Shown here: piece by piece, positions 53,423 through 62,271 of the stretch
How the letters are laid out: every line of letters begins with the position of its first letter
Position numbering within the stretch: position 1 is the first letter of the stretch
Assembly (NCBI RefSeq): GCF_019916085.1
Contig: NZ_CP049834.1
Coordinates: 2,432,501-2,496,500 of the forward strand
Direction: 5' to 3'
DNA from: Aquirufa lenticrescens
GTDB taxonomy: Bacteria > Bacteroidota > Bacteroidia > Cytophagales > Spirosomataceae
DNA length: 64,000 nucleotides
Made by a program: the position numbers and the translations under genes
Notes under the pieces: generated by a model
Told to the model about the DNA's origin: nothing
Databases searched by the model: none
Seen by the model: only the letters and a program-made list of their open reading frames with translations

Positions 53423-55243
53423 TTATTTGTCTGCTTTCGCAATATCGACATTCACTCGCTTACCCTTGATTTGGGCGCCGCTCATTTTGTCTAATACGAC
53501 ATTCGCATATTCTTTCGGTACATCCACAAACGTGTGTTTGTTCTCAATTTGAATTTGACCTAATACGTTTCCTGGAATACCTGATTCTCCGGCAAAAGCT
53601 CCCACGATGTTCGATGGAGAGATTTTTTCGTTAAATCCGATGTTAACCACTAGACGTACCATATTCTCATCTGATTTGTAAGGCTTACCATCGCGATCTA
53701 CACGAGGTCCACGAGGAGCTGAATTACGATCACCGCCTCTTTCGAAACGACCACCGCGGTCTCCGCCACGATCACCACCTCTTTCGAAACGGCCAGCACC
53801 ACGGCGATCTCCGCCACGGTCTCCTCCACCCCAACGATCACCGCCACCGCCTCTTTCGAAACGACCGCCACCACCGCGTTCATCGCGACCGTACTTACGT
53901 GAGCTACGTTCCATATCGCCTTCGAGATTTTCATCACCAAATTCGTTCTTCACGACACCCATGTTCATTTTCACTAACGCAGCCACTACTTGCTCCACAG
54001 TGAAACCAGCATGTTGGAAATTAGGTAATGCATCATCGAATAACTCTAAACCGCCTTCAGCGATTGTAGCACCTACCCGATCAATAAACATACCCTTTTT
54101 CACACCTACAACGTCAGAGAACGTAGGAATCACTCCTTTATCAATCTTTACTTTCGTATAGTTCATGATATCACGCAAACGATTGCGTTCAGCTCCTACG
54201 ACTAACGTAAATGCCTTACCAGACTTTCCGGCACGACCTGTACGACCGATACGGTGTACGTAATATTCTTCATCTAATGGAATATCGTAATTGATTACGG
54301 CATCCACGTTATCTACGTCCAAACCACGTGCCGCCACATCAGTAGCCACTAAGAAACTGACATTTCCACCACGGAAACGATTCATTACTTGGGTACGTTG
54401 TGATTGACGTAAGTCACCGTGAAGACCTTCAGCCGCATATCCACGCAACATCAATTCTTCCACCACTTCGTCTACACGTTTCTTTTGGTTACAGAAAATC
54501 AAGACCAATTTCAAGGAATAGAAGTCGATCAAACGAGTCGTCACTTCCATTTTCGCACGGCCCTTCACATCGTAGTATAATTGCTCGATGTTTACGTTCG
54601 TAATCTCATTCTTAACCACCTTCACTAACTTAGGGTTAGTTAAATAACGGTTTGTCAAGGCCATAATTGGCTTAGACATGGTTGCAGAGAACAAGACTGT
54701 TTGACGCTCATTCGGAATTTCTTCCAAAATACTTTCGATATCCTCGCGGAAACCCATATCTAACATCTCATCCGCCTCATCTAGAACGATCATCGATGTT
54801 TGATTTAATTTCAACGCACGACGTTCGATTAAGTCGATGACACGACCTGGTGTTCCCACCACGATGTTAGCCCCTGCTTTCAAGGACTTAATTTGACGAT
54901 CGATGGAATCACCACCATATACCGTCGTCACCCAAACACCCTTCGTAAACTTAGACAACTTCTTCATTTCCTCAGAAACTTGAACCGCTAATTCACGCGT
55001 AGGACATAAGATGATTGCTTGAACATACTTCTCAAAAGGAACAATATGCTCAATCATCGGAATACCGAACGCGGCTGTTTTACCAGTACCTGTCTGTGCT
55101 TGACCGATGACATCACGACCTTCCATGACGAAAGGAATTGCTTCTGATTGGATGGGAGAAGCAAACTCAAAGCCCATTTCTTTTACTGCTTCTTGGATTC
55201 CTTCCGACAATGGAAGCGAATCGAAGCGAATTTTTTCACTCAT
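53423..55243 (-). CDS. DEAD-box RNA helicase with RGG region and DbpA-type RNA-binding domain
   Basis: ATP-dependent RNA helicase, 606 aa, CsdA/DeaD-like, for ribosome assembly or cold-stress RNA unfolding. Motif I AQTGTGKTAA (about 46), DEAD (about 154), SAT (about 185) and HRIGRTGRAGK (about 330). A Gly/Arg-rich stretch with repeated RFERGG and DRGG (about 450-515) is followed by a DbpA RNA-binding domain (about 528-603, VRLVVNIGFNEKISPSNIVGAFAGE). The 5' leader of about 105 nt contains paired ACATCCG/CGGATGT arms. Confidence 0.95.
   Translation of the reverse strand: MSEKIRFDSLPLSEGIQEAVKEMGFEFASPIQSEAIPFVMEGRDVIGQAQTGTGKTAAFGIPMIEHIVPFEKYVQAIILCPTRELAVQVSEEMKKLSKFTKGVWVTTVYGGDSIDRQIKSLKAGANIVVGTPGRVIDLIERRALKLNQTSMIVLDEADEMLDMGFREDIESILEEIPNERQTVLFSATMSKPIMALTNRYLTNPKLVKVVKNEITNVNIEQLYYDVKGRAKMEVTTRLIDFYSLKLVLIFCNQKKRVDEVVEELMLRGYAAEGLHGDLRQSQRTQVMNRFRGGNVSFLVATDVAARGLDVDNVDAVINYDIPLDEEYYVHRIGRTGRAGKSGKAFTLVVGAERNRLRDIMNYTKVKIDKGVIPTFSDVVGVKKGMFIDRVGATIAEGGLELFDDALPNFQHAGFTVEQVVAALVKMNMGVVKNEFGDENLEGDMERSSRKYGRDERGGGGRFERGGGGDRWGGGDRGGDRRGAGRFERGGDRGGDRGGRFERGGDRNSAPRGPRVDRDGKPYKSDENMVRLVVNIGFNEKISPSNIVGAFAGESGIPGNVLGQIQIENKHTFVDVPKEYANVVLDKMSGAQIKGKRVNVDIAKADK
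53731..53888 (-). repeat. Coding repeat: RGG-type Gly/Arg/Asp-rich region
   Basis: Several near-identical segments of about 20-30 nt (around CCTCTTTCGAAACG on the plus strand) encode RFERGG followed by GDRGG variants in the helicase. It is within the frame and keeps it, so it is a protein repeat rather than a DNA element; length probably varies between strains. Confidence 0.8.
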
Positions 55244-55271
55244 TTGATATATTTAATTACGATGCCCGAAC

Positions 55272-55337
55272 ACATCCGTAATTTAACTCCTGCCGATAGC
55301 CTTTGAAAAAAGGAAAAAAGAGAGTTCCTGCGGATGT
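55272..55337 (-). promoter_or_regulatory. Structured 5' leader of the DEAD-box helicase
   Basis: ACATCCG (55272-55278) and CGGATGT (55331-55337) can pair across the leader, and GCAGGA occurs near each arm, one copy close to the coding side. Placement inside the predicted untranslated region, 29 nt before the ATG, suggests a control element such as a cold-responsive fold. This is inference. Confidence 0.35.
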
Positions 55338-55354
55338 ATTTAATAAACAAAGTA

Positions 55355-55387
55355 CAAAAGTACTGCTTAATAAAGTAGCATCCAATA
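55355..55387 (-). promoter_or_regulatory. Candidate promoter of the DEAD-box helicase
   Basis: Minus strand TATTG (55387-55383) and TACTTTTG (55362-55355) with a 20-nt spacer, close to the Bacteroidota consensus. Transcript start about 105 nt before the ATG. Confidence 0.5.
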
Positions 55388-55395
55388 AAATTGTA

Positions 55396-56613
55396 CTATT
55401 TTAATGAAGAACGCTTCTTAAAGCTGAAAATGATTTGATTATTCGAGGAATTAGGCAAAGTAGCGACTGTAATGCGCTTCTGATTTAAGCCCTCACCTAC
55501 TAAGCGATTCTTTAACACGTAAGCGTGTTCTTTAGCCACAATAGCCCCTTTTTCAGAGGCAACTTGTATCTGTACATCTACCTCTTTGAATTTATTCATT
55601 CCAGAGGCAATTTGCTTAAATAAATAGGTTTTAGGAGAAGCCAGCAATTCAGTTTTATCACTAAAATCAAGCTCAGTACAGGTGAGATCCAATGGCGTAA
55701 CCACTGTTGAATCAGTTACATACGCATGAAAATCAACCACCATCGACTCTTTAGGTACTTGAAATGCCTTACCTTCTGGCCAAGTCAACGAAACTAAAGA
55801 ATCGTTAGTTCCTTTAGCTGAATCAACCACCGCCTTCGTTAAACTATCATTTAATTTAGTTAAACTATCGATTGGAATAATTTGATCTGCATCCTCTTTT
55901 TCTACCACCTCATCTGTTCCACCGCCTCTTAAGGCAAAAAACAAACCAATTGCCAGCACTAAGATTCCAGCAATCACTCCGGCAATCAACTTATAATTAG
56001 GTGCAGGGCGATCATCCGCTGCGACAAACGGCTCGTCAAATACAAATGAATCCCCTTTTAACACATCGTTTAAAACCAAGATATCAATCAAAGCCACCTG
56101 TATTTTGGCAGGCGTTAAGGCATAAAAATCGGATGTAGCCGGCTGATAATACTCTCCAAAAGACTTATAGTCACGAAGTGCATCATAGTCAAATTCTTTC
56201 AATCGATAACCGTATAGAGCGTAACTCAAGGTCAAACCTTTAATGATGGTTGAGCTTTTGGCCCCTAATTGACCTCCCAATAAAGTCGCAATAGCACTTT
56301 TCTTATCAGGTAACAGAATACCCATCATTCCTTCACCAAAACGATACATCGCCTCATAATCTGGCATCCCCTTACCCGAACTCAATAACTTAGCTACCTC
56401 TTCCGCAGGAGCGGACTTCGCTAACATAAAATTATAGAGCGCATTGAAACGAATCCGATTTCGAAATAACTTTATCACACTACCTAAAACAACCGCTTCG
56501 AAGGCAGGAATCAATTCCAGCACCTTCTCCTGCTTCTCTGTACAAAGATCTGCGAGACGCTTAGCAAAAAATGCTTTTTCTTCGGGTGTGATTAATGTAA
56601 AAACCTGGCTCAT
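55396..56613 (-). CDS. Membrane protein with DUF937-like and degenerate OmpA-like regions
   Basis: 405 aa from ATG 56613 (MSQVFTLITPEEKAFF); the six residues open before it are unlikely. Residues 1-165 are helical and resemble DUF937 (MGILLPDKKSAIATLLGGQLGAKSSTIIKGL). A single membrane helix follows (about 210-232, LIAGVIAGILVLAIGLFFAL), then a Ser/Thr/Asp-rich linker and a C-terminal domain (about 290-395) whose pattern VDVQIQVASEKG...AYVLKNRLVGEGLNQKRITVA recalls OmpA-like domains but lacks the Asp/Arg pair that grips peptidoglycan. The family is known in Bacteroidota without a defined job. Confidence 0.6.
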   Translation of the reverse strand: MSQVFTLITPEEKAFFAKRLADLCTEKQEKVLELIPAFEAVVLGSVIKLFRNRIRFNALYNFMLAKSAPAEEVAKLLSSGKGMPDYEAMYRFGEGMMGILLPDKKSAIATLLGGQLGAKSSTIIKGLTLSYALYGYRLKEFDYDALRDYKSFGEYYQPATSDFYALTPAKIQVALIDILVLNDVLKGDSFVFDEPFVAADDRPAPNYKLIAGVIAGILVLAIGLFFALRGGGTDEVVEKEDADQIIPIDSLTKLNDSLTKAVVDSAKGTNDSLVSLTWPEGKAFQVPKESMVVDFHAYVTDSTVVTPLDLTCTELDFSDKTELLASPKTYLFKQIASGMNKFKEVDVQIQVASEKGAIVAKEHAYVLKNRLVGEGLNQKRITVATLPNSSNNQIIFSFKKRSSLK

Positions 56614-56658
56614 ATGGATTATTTCTAACACAAAATTACCTTATTTTTTTTATTTGCT

Positions 56659-56666
56659 TACCTTTG
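56659..56666 (+). promoter_or_regulatory. Candidate -7 promoter element for hisB, leaderless
   Basis: TACCTTTG matches TAnnTTTG and ends 4 nt before the hisB ATG, so a transcript would begin at or next to the start codon. No ribosome-binding site could then precede it. Confidence 0.4.
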
Positions 56667-56670
56667 TAAG

Positions 56671-57783
56671 ATGAAAAAGGTGTTATTTATTGATAGAGAT
56701 GGGACTTTAATTGAAGAACCTAAAATTGACCAACAAGTGGATAGCTTTGAAAAGCTTGCCTTCTTGCCAGGGGTTATCTCTAATCTAAAGAAAATAGACA
56801 CGATTACTGACTACGAATTAGTGATGGTGACTAATCAGGATGGTTTAGGAACGGATTCTTTTCCGGAAGAAACGTTTTGGCCAGCGCACCAAAAGATGTT
56901 AGATATCTTCGCATCAGAAGGTCTCATCTTTCAACAAATTCACATTGACCGTAGTTTTGCTCACGAGAATAAGCCCACGCGCAAACCAGGAATTGGTTTA
57001 CTAGGCGAATATTTTTCTAATGAATACGATTTAGCGAATTCAATCGTCATCGGGGATCGTTTGACCGATATTGAATTAGCGAAGAATTTAGGGGCCAAAG
57101 GTATTTTCATCGGTGATTTAGAAATCCCATCTGAATTACAGCCTTATACTGCCTTGCAATGTGCGAATTGGAACGACATTCACGAGTTTTTCCTTTTGCC
57201 AGCAAGACGTGTCCTGCATGAGCGCAATACACACGAGACAAAAATTTCCATTGATTTAAATTTAGATGGAAAAGGTGTTGCAAAGAACGAAACAGGCTTA
57301 GGCTTTTTCGATCATATGCTAGACCAAATAGCGAAACACGGAAATCTCGATTTAGCCATAAAAGTAAATGGAGATCTTCATATTGATGAACACCACACCA
57401 TTGAAGACACTGGCATTGCTTTAGGTGAGGCATTTGCATTAGCACTAGGCAACAAGAAAGGAATAGAACGATACGGCTTCTTATTACCCATGGATGATTG
57501 TTTGGCACAGGTGGCTATTGACTTCTCGGGACGTAATTGGTTAGTTTGGGAGGCTACATTCAAAAGGGAGATGATCGGTGAAATGCCTACTGAGATGTTT
57601 TACCACTTCTTCAAATCCTTTTCGGATGGATCTAGATGTAATTTAAACATCCAGGCTTCTGGAGAAAACGAGCACCACAAGATAGAGGCGATCTTCAAAG
57701 GCTTTGCAAAAGCCATTAAAATGGCAGTGAATCGCGATCGAAAAAATTTAGATTCTTTGCCAAGTACCAAAGGACTTCTTTAA
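56671..57783 (+). CDS. hisB: Bifunctional histidinol-phosphatase / imidazoleglycerol-phosphate dehydratase
   Basis: Two steps of histidine synthesis in one chain. Residues 1-165 are a HAD phosphatase (nucleophile in [11 protein letters not shown], 6-16; metal-binding tail RKPGIGLL and [10 protein letters not shown]). Residues 170-370 are the dehydratase, with metal His clusters [16 protein letters not shown] (about 235) and [13 protein letters not shown] (about 335). Length 370 is normal. No other his gene is in the window, so hisB is separate from the rest of the pathway here. Confidence 0.96.
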   Translation: MKKVLFIDRDGTLIEEPKIDQQVDSFEKLAFLPGVISNLKKIDTITDYELVMVTNQDGLGTDSFPEETFWPAHQKMLDIFASEGLIFQQIHIDRSFAHENKPTRKPGIGLLGEYFSNEYDLANSIVIGDRLTDIELAKNLGAKGIFIGDLEIPSELQPYTALQCANWNDIHEFFLLPARRVLHERNTHETKISIDLNLDGKGVAKNETGLGFFDHMLDQIAKHGNLDLAIKVNGDLHIDEHHTIEDTGIALGEAFALALGNKKGIERYGFLLPMDDCLAQVAIDFSGRNWLVWEATFKREMIGEMPTEMFYHFFKSFSDGSRCNLNIQASGENEHHKIEAIFKGFAKAIKMAVNRDRKNLDSLPSTKGLL

Positions 57784-57792
57784 AATAATTTG

Positions 57793-57800
57793 TAAATTTG
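57793..57800 (+). promoter_or_regulatory. Candidate -7 promoter element for the 32-aa peptide gene
   Basis: TAAATTTG matches TAnnTTTG, 21 nt before the ATG at 57821. The nearest TTTG is 33 nt further up, too far for a standard -33. Confidence 0.38.
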
Positions 57801-57820
57801 CATTATTAAACAACAATACA

Positions 57821-57919
57821 ATGGGATATTCAGGAGCAGCGTTTTTTATCATCTTATTTGCAATTTCAATTGTAGTAGGTGCTAAACTTCAAAAGATCTA
57901 TAAAGAGAGAGGAAAATAA
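57821..57919 (+). CDS. Small single-pass membrane peptide, 32 aa
   Basis: Short open frame MGYSGAAFFIILFAISIVVG then a basic end (AKLQKIYKERGK). One hydrophobic helix (about 6-20) and a positive cytosolic tail fit a small membrane protein. It has a promoter-like box, sits in its own slot after hisB and ends in a terminator whose left arm encodes its last residues with the stop in the loop. Function unknown; not recognised. Confidence 0.6.
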   Translation: MGYSGAAFFIILFAISIVVGAKLQKIYKERGK

Positions 57920-57932
57920 TCCTCTCTCTTTT
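57902..57932 (+). terminator. Terminator overlapping the small peptide stop
   Basis: AAAGAGAGAGGA (57902-57913) pairs with TCCTCTCTCTTT (57920-57931); the TAA stop is inside the 6-nt loop. The right arm also runs up to the convergent radC stop. Confidence 0.8.
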
Positions 57933-58605
57933 AGTTTAATTTCCCATCGTCTGCAAAACTATAAAAAGTAGACGACCCTATGATGAGGTGATCTACCACA
58001 TCAATATCAAATATCTTACCTGCCGCAACGACTTGTTTTGTTAAATCCACGTCTGACTTACTTGGTCGCATTTGATCGCTTGGGTGATTATGCGCGAGTA
58101 TAATAGAAGAGGTTAATCGTTCTAAGGCAGACTTATACAATAACCTAAGGTCTACCGTAGTTCCAGAGACACCACCCATACTTAATTTCTCTGCCAATAC
58201 GACGGTAGAGGCTCGATTAAGGTGAAATACCCAGAACTCTTCTCGGATCAAATCAGCTAAATAAGGCTTTATTAAACTATACGCATCAATGGAATTCCGA
58301 ATCACTAGCTTAGAACTAGATTCATAAATCTGACGCCTTCTTCCTAATTCCAAAGCCGCCACTAATAAAGCCGCTTTAGCAGGACCTATTCCCTTTAATT
58401 TTTTAAAATCAAACGAATTATAACGGGCTAATAAACACAAATCGCCATCAATGGCATCTACTAAAAGTTGTGCTAAATCACCGGCTGAATGATCTGCGAA
58501 CCCAGAACCAATCAAAATGGTCAAGATTTCGACCAACGACATATCACTCGCTCCTAGGCGAGCTAATTTTTCTCGAGGCATCTCCTCTTTCTGGGTGATT
58601 TTCAT
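57931..58605 (-). CDS. radC: RadC family protein (JAMM/MPN domain)
   Basis: 224 aa: N-terminal helix-hairpin-helix region (about 20-85, FKKLKGIGPAKAALLVAALELGRR) and a JAB/MPN domain (about 102-224) with the metal motif HNHPSDQMRPSKSD, fitting H-x-H-x7-S-x2-D. Once thought a repair protein, its true role is unsettled. It closes the leftward run that starts at rpsT. Confidence 0.93.
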   Translation of the reverse strand: MKITQKEEMPREKLARLGASDMSLVEILTILIGSGFADHSAGDLAQLLVDAIDGDLCLLARYNSFDFKKLKGIGPAKAALLVAALELGRRRQIYESSSKLVIRNSIDAYSLIKPYLADLIREEFWVFHLNRASTVVLAEKLSMGGVSGTTVDLRLLYKSALERLTSSIILAHNHPSDQMRPSKSDVDLTKQVVAAGKIFDIDVVDHLIIGSSTFYSFADDGKLN

Positions 58606-58631
58606 TCAAGAAAGGTAACCCATATAAACGA

Positions 58632-58658
58632 ATAAACCCCTCTTATGGAGGGGTTTAT
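58632..58658 (-). terminator. Terminator after rpsT
   Basis: ATAAACCCCTC (58632-58642) pairs with GAGGGGTTTAT (58648-58658) around a 5-nt loop between the rpsT stop and the radC start. T tract is short, so partial read-through is possible. Confidence 0.7.
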
Positions 58659-58679
58659 CACTATCTTGGTAATCTAAAA

Positions 58680-58937
58680 TTAAGCAGCTACTTTATTCAC
58701 TAACTTAGCTAATTTAGATTTTTGATTTGCAGCTTTATTCTTGTGGATGATGTTTTTCTTAGCCAATTTATCCAAAGAAGAAGAAACTTGTTTGAAAAGC
58801 TCTACCACAACCGATTTATCAGTCGTCAATCTCAATTTCTTGATTAATGTACGAGTTGATTTGTGTTGGTAACGATTACGTAAACGCTTTGCTTCGTTAG
58901 AACGGATACGCTTTAGTGCTGATTTATGATTTGCCAT
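58680..58937 (-). CDS. rpsT: 30S ribosomal protein S20
   Basis: 85-aa basic protein binding 16S rRNA. MANHKSALKRIRSNEAKRLRNRYQHKSTRTLIKKL and a C-terminal helix rich in Lys and Ala (HKNKAANQKSKLAKLVNKV) are typical. Length fits. Terminator follows. Confidence 0.96.
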   Translation of the reverse strand: MANHKSALKRIRSNEAKRLRNRYQHKSTRTLIKKLRLTTDKSVVVELFKQVSSSLDKLAKKNIIHKNKAANQKSKLAKLVNKVAA

Positions 58938-58988
58938 CTGTTAAATAAAATTCTCTTTTTACAAAATTGAAATGCAAAAGTAACCAAT

Positions 58989-59873
58989 ATGAAATTAAAT
59001 AACAAGTGCTGTCTTAAAATTTATGTGTTTATTCTTTGTGTATTAACGGCACACGCTGAAACTAGAGGCACTTGGGGATTCTTTGGTCATCGCAAAATCA
59101 ATTTGCTGGCCACCTATACCTTACCTCCTAGCCTCTATTCCTTTTATCGTAGACATCATAAAGAACTACAAGAGCTTGCCGTTCTACCGGATTCCAGACG
59201 GTATATCCTTGATGCAGAGGCGGCTAGACATTACATTGACCTCGACCAATATGACCTTAATCAAGTCAGTTTTAGTACTTGGGAACAAATGTTACGCAAA
59301 AGACCAGACGATTCACTTCAGAAGCATGGGATTGTTCCATGGCATATTCCCATTGTCTATCAAAGACTAGTGCAAGCGTTCCTTAAAAAGGATACGCTAC
59401 AAATAATTAAACTATCGGCAGAATTAGGACATTACGTGGCAGATTCTCACGTTCCATTACACACGAGTTCGAATTACGATGGTCAAAAAACGGGACAAAG
59501 TGGCCTGCACAGTTTTTGGGAATCGCGTATTCCAGAAATTCTAGGGAATCAATTAGATCAATTTAGTGGACCTGCCACCTTCGTTCCAGATGTACAACAT
59601 AGCGCATGGACCTGGGTGCTTGCTTCCCACAAACAATTGCCCCTATTGTTTTCAATGGCTACTAAAGTGGGTGCTCAATTAAAAGATGGTGAAAAATATA
59701 GCTTTGAGCAAAAAGGACAGGCTTTAGTTAAAATACAGAGCCTGAAATACAGTCTAGCGTATCACAAGTCACTAAATCGCCAAATTGAAACGAGGTTTTT
59801 GGCCGCCATTCAGCATGTAGGTGATTTGTGGTATTCCGCTTGGTTAACTGCAGGACAACCATCTTTCGAATAA
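58989..59873 (+). CDS. Zinc-dependent phospholipase C / S1-P1 nuclease-like exported protein
   Basis: Signal peptide (about 1-20), then WGFFGHRKINLLA, whose Trp and His correspond to the N-terminal zinc ligands of this trinuclear zinc superfamily. Other ligands fit HYIDLDQY (about 78), LGHYVADSHVPLHTSSN (about 143-159) and LHSFWESRIP (about 172). Mature enzymes act on phosphodiesters in phospholipids or nucleic acids; which one is unclear. Family length near 300. It is divergent from rpsT by 51 bp. Confidence 0.82.
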   Translation: MKLNNKCCLKIYVFILCVLTAHAETRGTWGFFGHRKINLLATYTLPPSLYSFYRRHHKELQELAVLPDSRRYILDAEAARHYIDLDQYDLNQVSFSTWEQMLRKRPDDSLQKHGIVPWHIPIVYQRLVQAFLKKDTLQIIKLSAELGHYVADSHVPLHTSSNYDGQKTGQSGLHSFWESRIPEILGNQLDQFSGPATFVPDVQHSAWTWVLASHKQLPLLFSMATKVGAQLKDGEKYSFEQKGQALVKIQSLKYSLAYHKSLNRQIETRFLAAIQHVGDLWYSAWLTAGQPSFE

Positions 59874-59891
59874 TTTTTGCAATTTTGCAGG

Positions 59892-61073
59892 ATGAAATCC
59901 ACTCTTTTTATTCAATTGAAGCCGGGGAAAGACGCACCGGTCAAACGTTTTCACCCTTGGGTATTTTCTGGAGCCATTGCGAAGCAAAGCCCTAATCTTC
60001 AAGATGGAGACTGGGTTACCGTCCTTAGTTCGAGAGATGAATTCTTAGGAACAGGCCACTATCACAATGGAAGTATCGCGGTTAAAATCATCTCGTTCCA
60101 AGAAATTGAATCGAAGAGCGCGTTTTGGGAAAAACGTATACAAAATGCTTGGGATTTACGGGCACTATTGCCTTTGGAAAAAACCAATGCCTTTCGTCTG
60201 ATTCACGGGGAAGGCGATGGCTGCCCAGGCTTGATTATGGATTTATACAAAGACGTGCTTGTTTTTCAAGCTCATACCATCGGAATGCACCGCGATCGCG
60301 ATGAAATTGTAGAAGCCATTAAAAAAGTATTAGGTAAGAAAATCAAGGCTATTTATGATAAAAGCAGGGAGACATTGCCTACAGAATATGCACAAAATTG
60401 CACAAATGGATACGTATTTGGCGAAGTAGCTGTTCCTTACACAGTCAAAGAAAATGGAATCTCCTTCTCTATCAACTGGATTACCGGCCAAAAAACTGGA
60501 TTCTTCATCGATCAACGCGAAAACAGAGCTCTTCTAGCGAAATATGCGAAAGGCAAATCGGTACTTAATACCTTCTGTTATTCTGGCGGGTTCTCACTTT
60601 ATGCCATAGAGGCTGGAGCTGCCTCTGTGATCTCTTTAGATGCCTCTGCTAAAGCCATCGATTTAGTCAACGCTAATATCGAGTTGAACAAGATGCAAAG
60701 TTTACAGCACGAAGCTATTGTAGGAGAAACCCTACCCTATTTAAAGGCCAATGAAGATGAATTTGATATTATCGTATTAGATCCACCTGCCTTTGCTAAA
60801 TCATTGAATGCGAAACACAAAGCACTTCAAGGGTATCAAAAAATCAATGAATTAGCGTTAAAAAAGATCAAGAAAAACGGGTTACTCTTCACCTATTCTT
60901 GCTCTCAAGTCATCACGCGCGATTTGTTTTACAATATGCTAGTGGCTGCCGGGATTTCAGTAGGCCGTGAAATTCAAGTGATTCACCAGATGACACAATC
61001 GCCTGATCACCCGATCAACCTCTTTCACCCAGAAAGTAATTACTTGAAGGGATTTGTACTAAAAGTATTATAA
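59892..61073 (+). CDS. RlmI-type 23S rRNA cytosine-C5 methyltransferase
   Basis: 393 aa from ATG 59892 (a TTG 15 nt upstream is less likely). N-terminal PUA domain (about 5-75, HPWVFSGAIAK), an EEHEE-type middle and a class I SAM methyltransferase (about 185-390) with FIDQRENRALLA, VLNTFCYSGGFSLYAI and LDPPAFAKS. The catalytic Cys lies in YSCSQVITRDLF. In E. coli, RlmI methylates C1962 of 23S rRNA. It begins 18 nt after the phospholipase-like gene. Confidence 0.9.
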   Translation: MKSTLFIQLKPGKDAPVKRFHPWVFSGAIAKQSPNLQDGDWVTVLSSRDEFLGTGHYHNGSIAVKIISFQEIESKSAFWEKRIQNAWDLRALLPLEKTNAFRLIHGEGDGCPGLIMDLYKDVLVFQAHTIGMHRDRDEIVEAIKKVLGKKIKAIYDKSRETLPTEYAQNCTNGYVFGEVAVPYTVKENGISFSINWITGQKTGFFIDQRENRALLAKYAKGKSVLNTFCYSGGFSLYAIEAGAASVISLDASAKAIDLVNANIELNKMQSLQHEAIVGETLPYLKANEDEFDIIVLDPPAFAKSLNAKHKALQGYQKINELALKKIKKNGLLFTYSCSQVITRDLFYNMLVAAGISVGREIQVIHQMTQSPDHPINLFHPESNYLKGFVLKVL

Positions 61074-61075
61074 AC

Positions 61076-61105
61076 AAAAAAGGCAGCTCGGGAGCTGCCT
61101 TTTTT
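61076..61105. terminator. Bidirectional terminator, methyltransferase / lepB
   Basis: AAAAAAGGCAGCTC (61076-61089) pairs with GAGCTGCCTTTTTT (61092-61105), with a tight CGGG-type loop. It fills the gap between the convergent genes. Confidence 0.88.
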
Positions 61106-61106
61106 A

Positions 61107-62270
61107 TTAGTTAACAAATCTGAAAAGTCGATTCCAGCGGATAACCTCCCAGAACTTCCAAGAGAATAAAGACTTATTCGCATCAATTGACATCCAAACA
61201 AAGAACGCTTTTCCGACAATATGGTCTGAAGGAACAAAACCCCAGAAGCGCGAATCAGCTGAATTATGGCGATTATCACCCATCATAAAATAGTAATCTT
61301 GTTTGAAAGTGTATGAGGTAATTGCTTTACCGTCAATAGAAATTTGATAGCCATTCACGACCACATTCTTATTTCCTTCGTATTTCTGAATCGCCTCGCT
61401 ATACAAAGCCACATTACCTGGTGTCAAAGGCACTGTCAAACCTTTTGCAGGTACTTTTAACGGGCCATAGAAATCACGGTTCCATTTATATAAAGTGGTA
61501 TCGTGCGGGAAAATATCCACAAAGGTTACCCCCTTAGGATCTTTGAATAAATTTGTATCAAACGTTTTGTTGAAAGGTAAAGCATTCATTTCATCCATCA
61601 TTGCTTTGGACGTATTCAATTTATAACCCCAAAGCACATTTTGCGAATCTGGTTCTGCTAAAGGCAACCAATCAGCTGAGTCATAGCTCGCGTCAGGTGC
61701 ATTGCGAATACCATATGCTTCGAAGAATTTATCATCTAAATTCTCCTTCGTCTTCATGAAAATAGGATGCTGCATCCGTTCTGGATTTTCCATCGCTTTT
61801 CCATTGACGATTACTTGTTGGTCACGAACCTCCAAAACATCACCAGGAGTCGCCACGCAGCGTTTCACATAAAACGTACGCAAATCCACAGGCGCATCTC
61901 CATCTTCCTCGAAATTAGGCACATTAAAGACCACCGCATCACCTTGCTTCACAGAGGAGAATCCGGGAAGTCGGTAAATAGGTAAATCTAGCCAACGTAA
62001 ATAGGAGGGAATGTTCGTAAACCAAATCTTTTGATGAGTTAAAGGTAATTGCAAAGGTGTCTTAGGCGTGCGCACCCCGTAGTGAAGCTTACTCACAAAT
62101 AAGAAGTCCCCTACCATCAAAGAACTCTCCATGGAAGGAGTTGGAATTGTATAGGCTTCGAATACAAAAAAGCGAATTAAGGTGGCTGCCACTACAGCAA
62201 ATGCTACCGAATCTAACCACTCTCTGAATGCCGATTTTTGTTTTTTAGGTGTTTCTTTCGTTTCCTTCAT
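61107..62270 (-). CDS. lepB: Signal peptidase I
   Basis: Inner-membrane protease removing signal peptides. One N-terminal helix (about 18-40), catalytic Ser in PTPSMESSLMVGDF (about 50) and Lys in TFYVKRCVATPGD (about 135); late box GDNRHNSADSRFWGFVP. At 387 aa it is longer than E. coli LepB because of an insert between about 145 and 310, usual in Bacteroidota. Second-last in the leftward parB-DUF5683-dapB-lepB operon, 1 nt after dapB. Confidence 0.96.
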   Translation of the reverse strand: MKETKETPKKQKSAFREWLDSVAFAVVAATLIRFFVFEAYTIPTPSMESSLMVGDFLFVSKLHYGVRTPKTPLQLPLTHQKIWFTNIPSYLRWLDLPIYRLPGFSSVKQGDAVVFNVPNFEEDGDAPVDLRTFYVKRCVATPGDVLEVRDQQVIVNGKAMENPERMQHPIFMKTKENLDDKFFEAYGIRNAPDASYDSADWLPLAEPDSQNVLWGYKLNTSKAMMDEMNALPFNKTFDTNLFKDPKGVTFVDIFPHDTTLYKWNRDFYGPLKVPAKGLTVPLTPGNVALYSEAIQKYEGNKNVVVNGYQISIDGKAITSYTFKQDYYFMMGDNRHNSADSRFWGFVPSDHIVGKAFFVWMSIDANKSLFSWKFWEVIRWNRLFRFVN

Positions 62271-62271
62271 C

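Noticed and set aside
53731-53888. Repetitive DNA element inside the helicase gene
   Set aside because: Repeats keep the reading frame and encode RGG-type residues, a known feature of such helicases; treated as a coding repeat.
57107-57508. 133-codon open frame opposite hisB
   Set aside because: Lies wholly inside the conserved hisB gene, no plausible ribosome site or family match.
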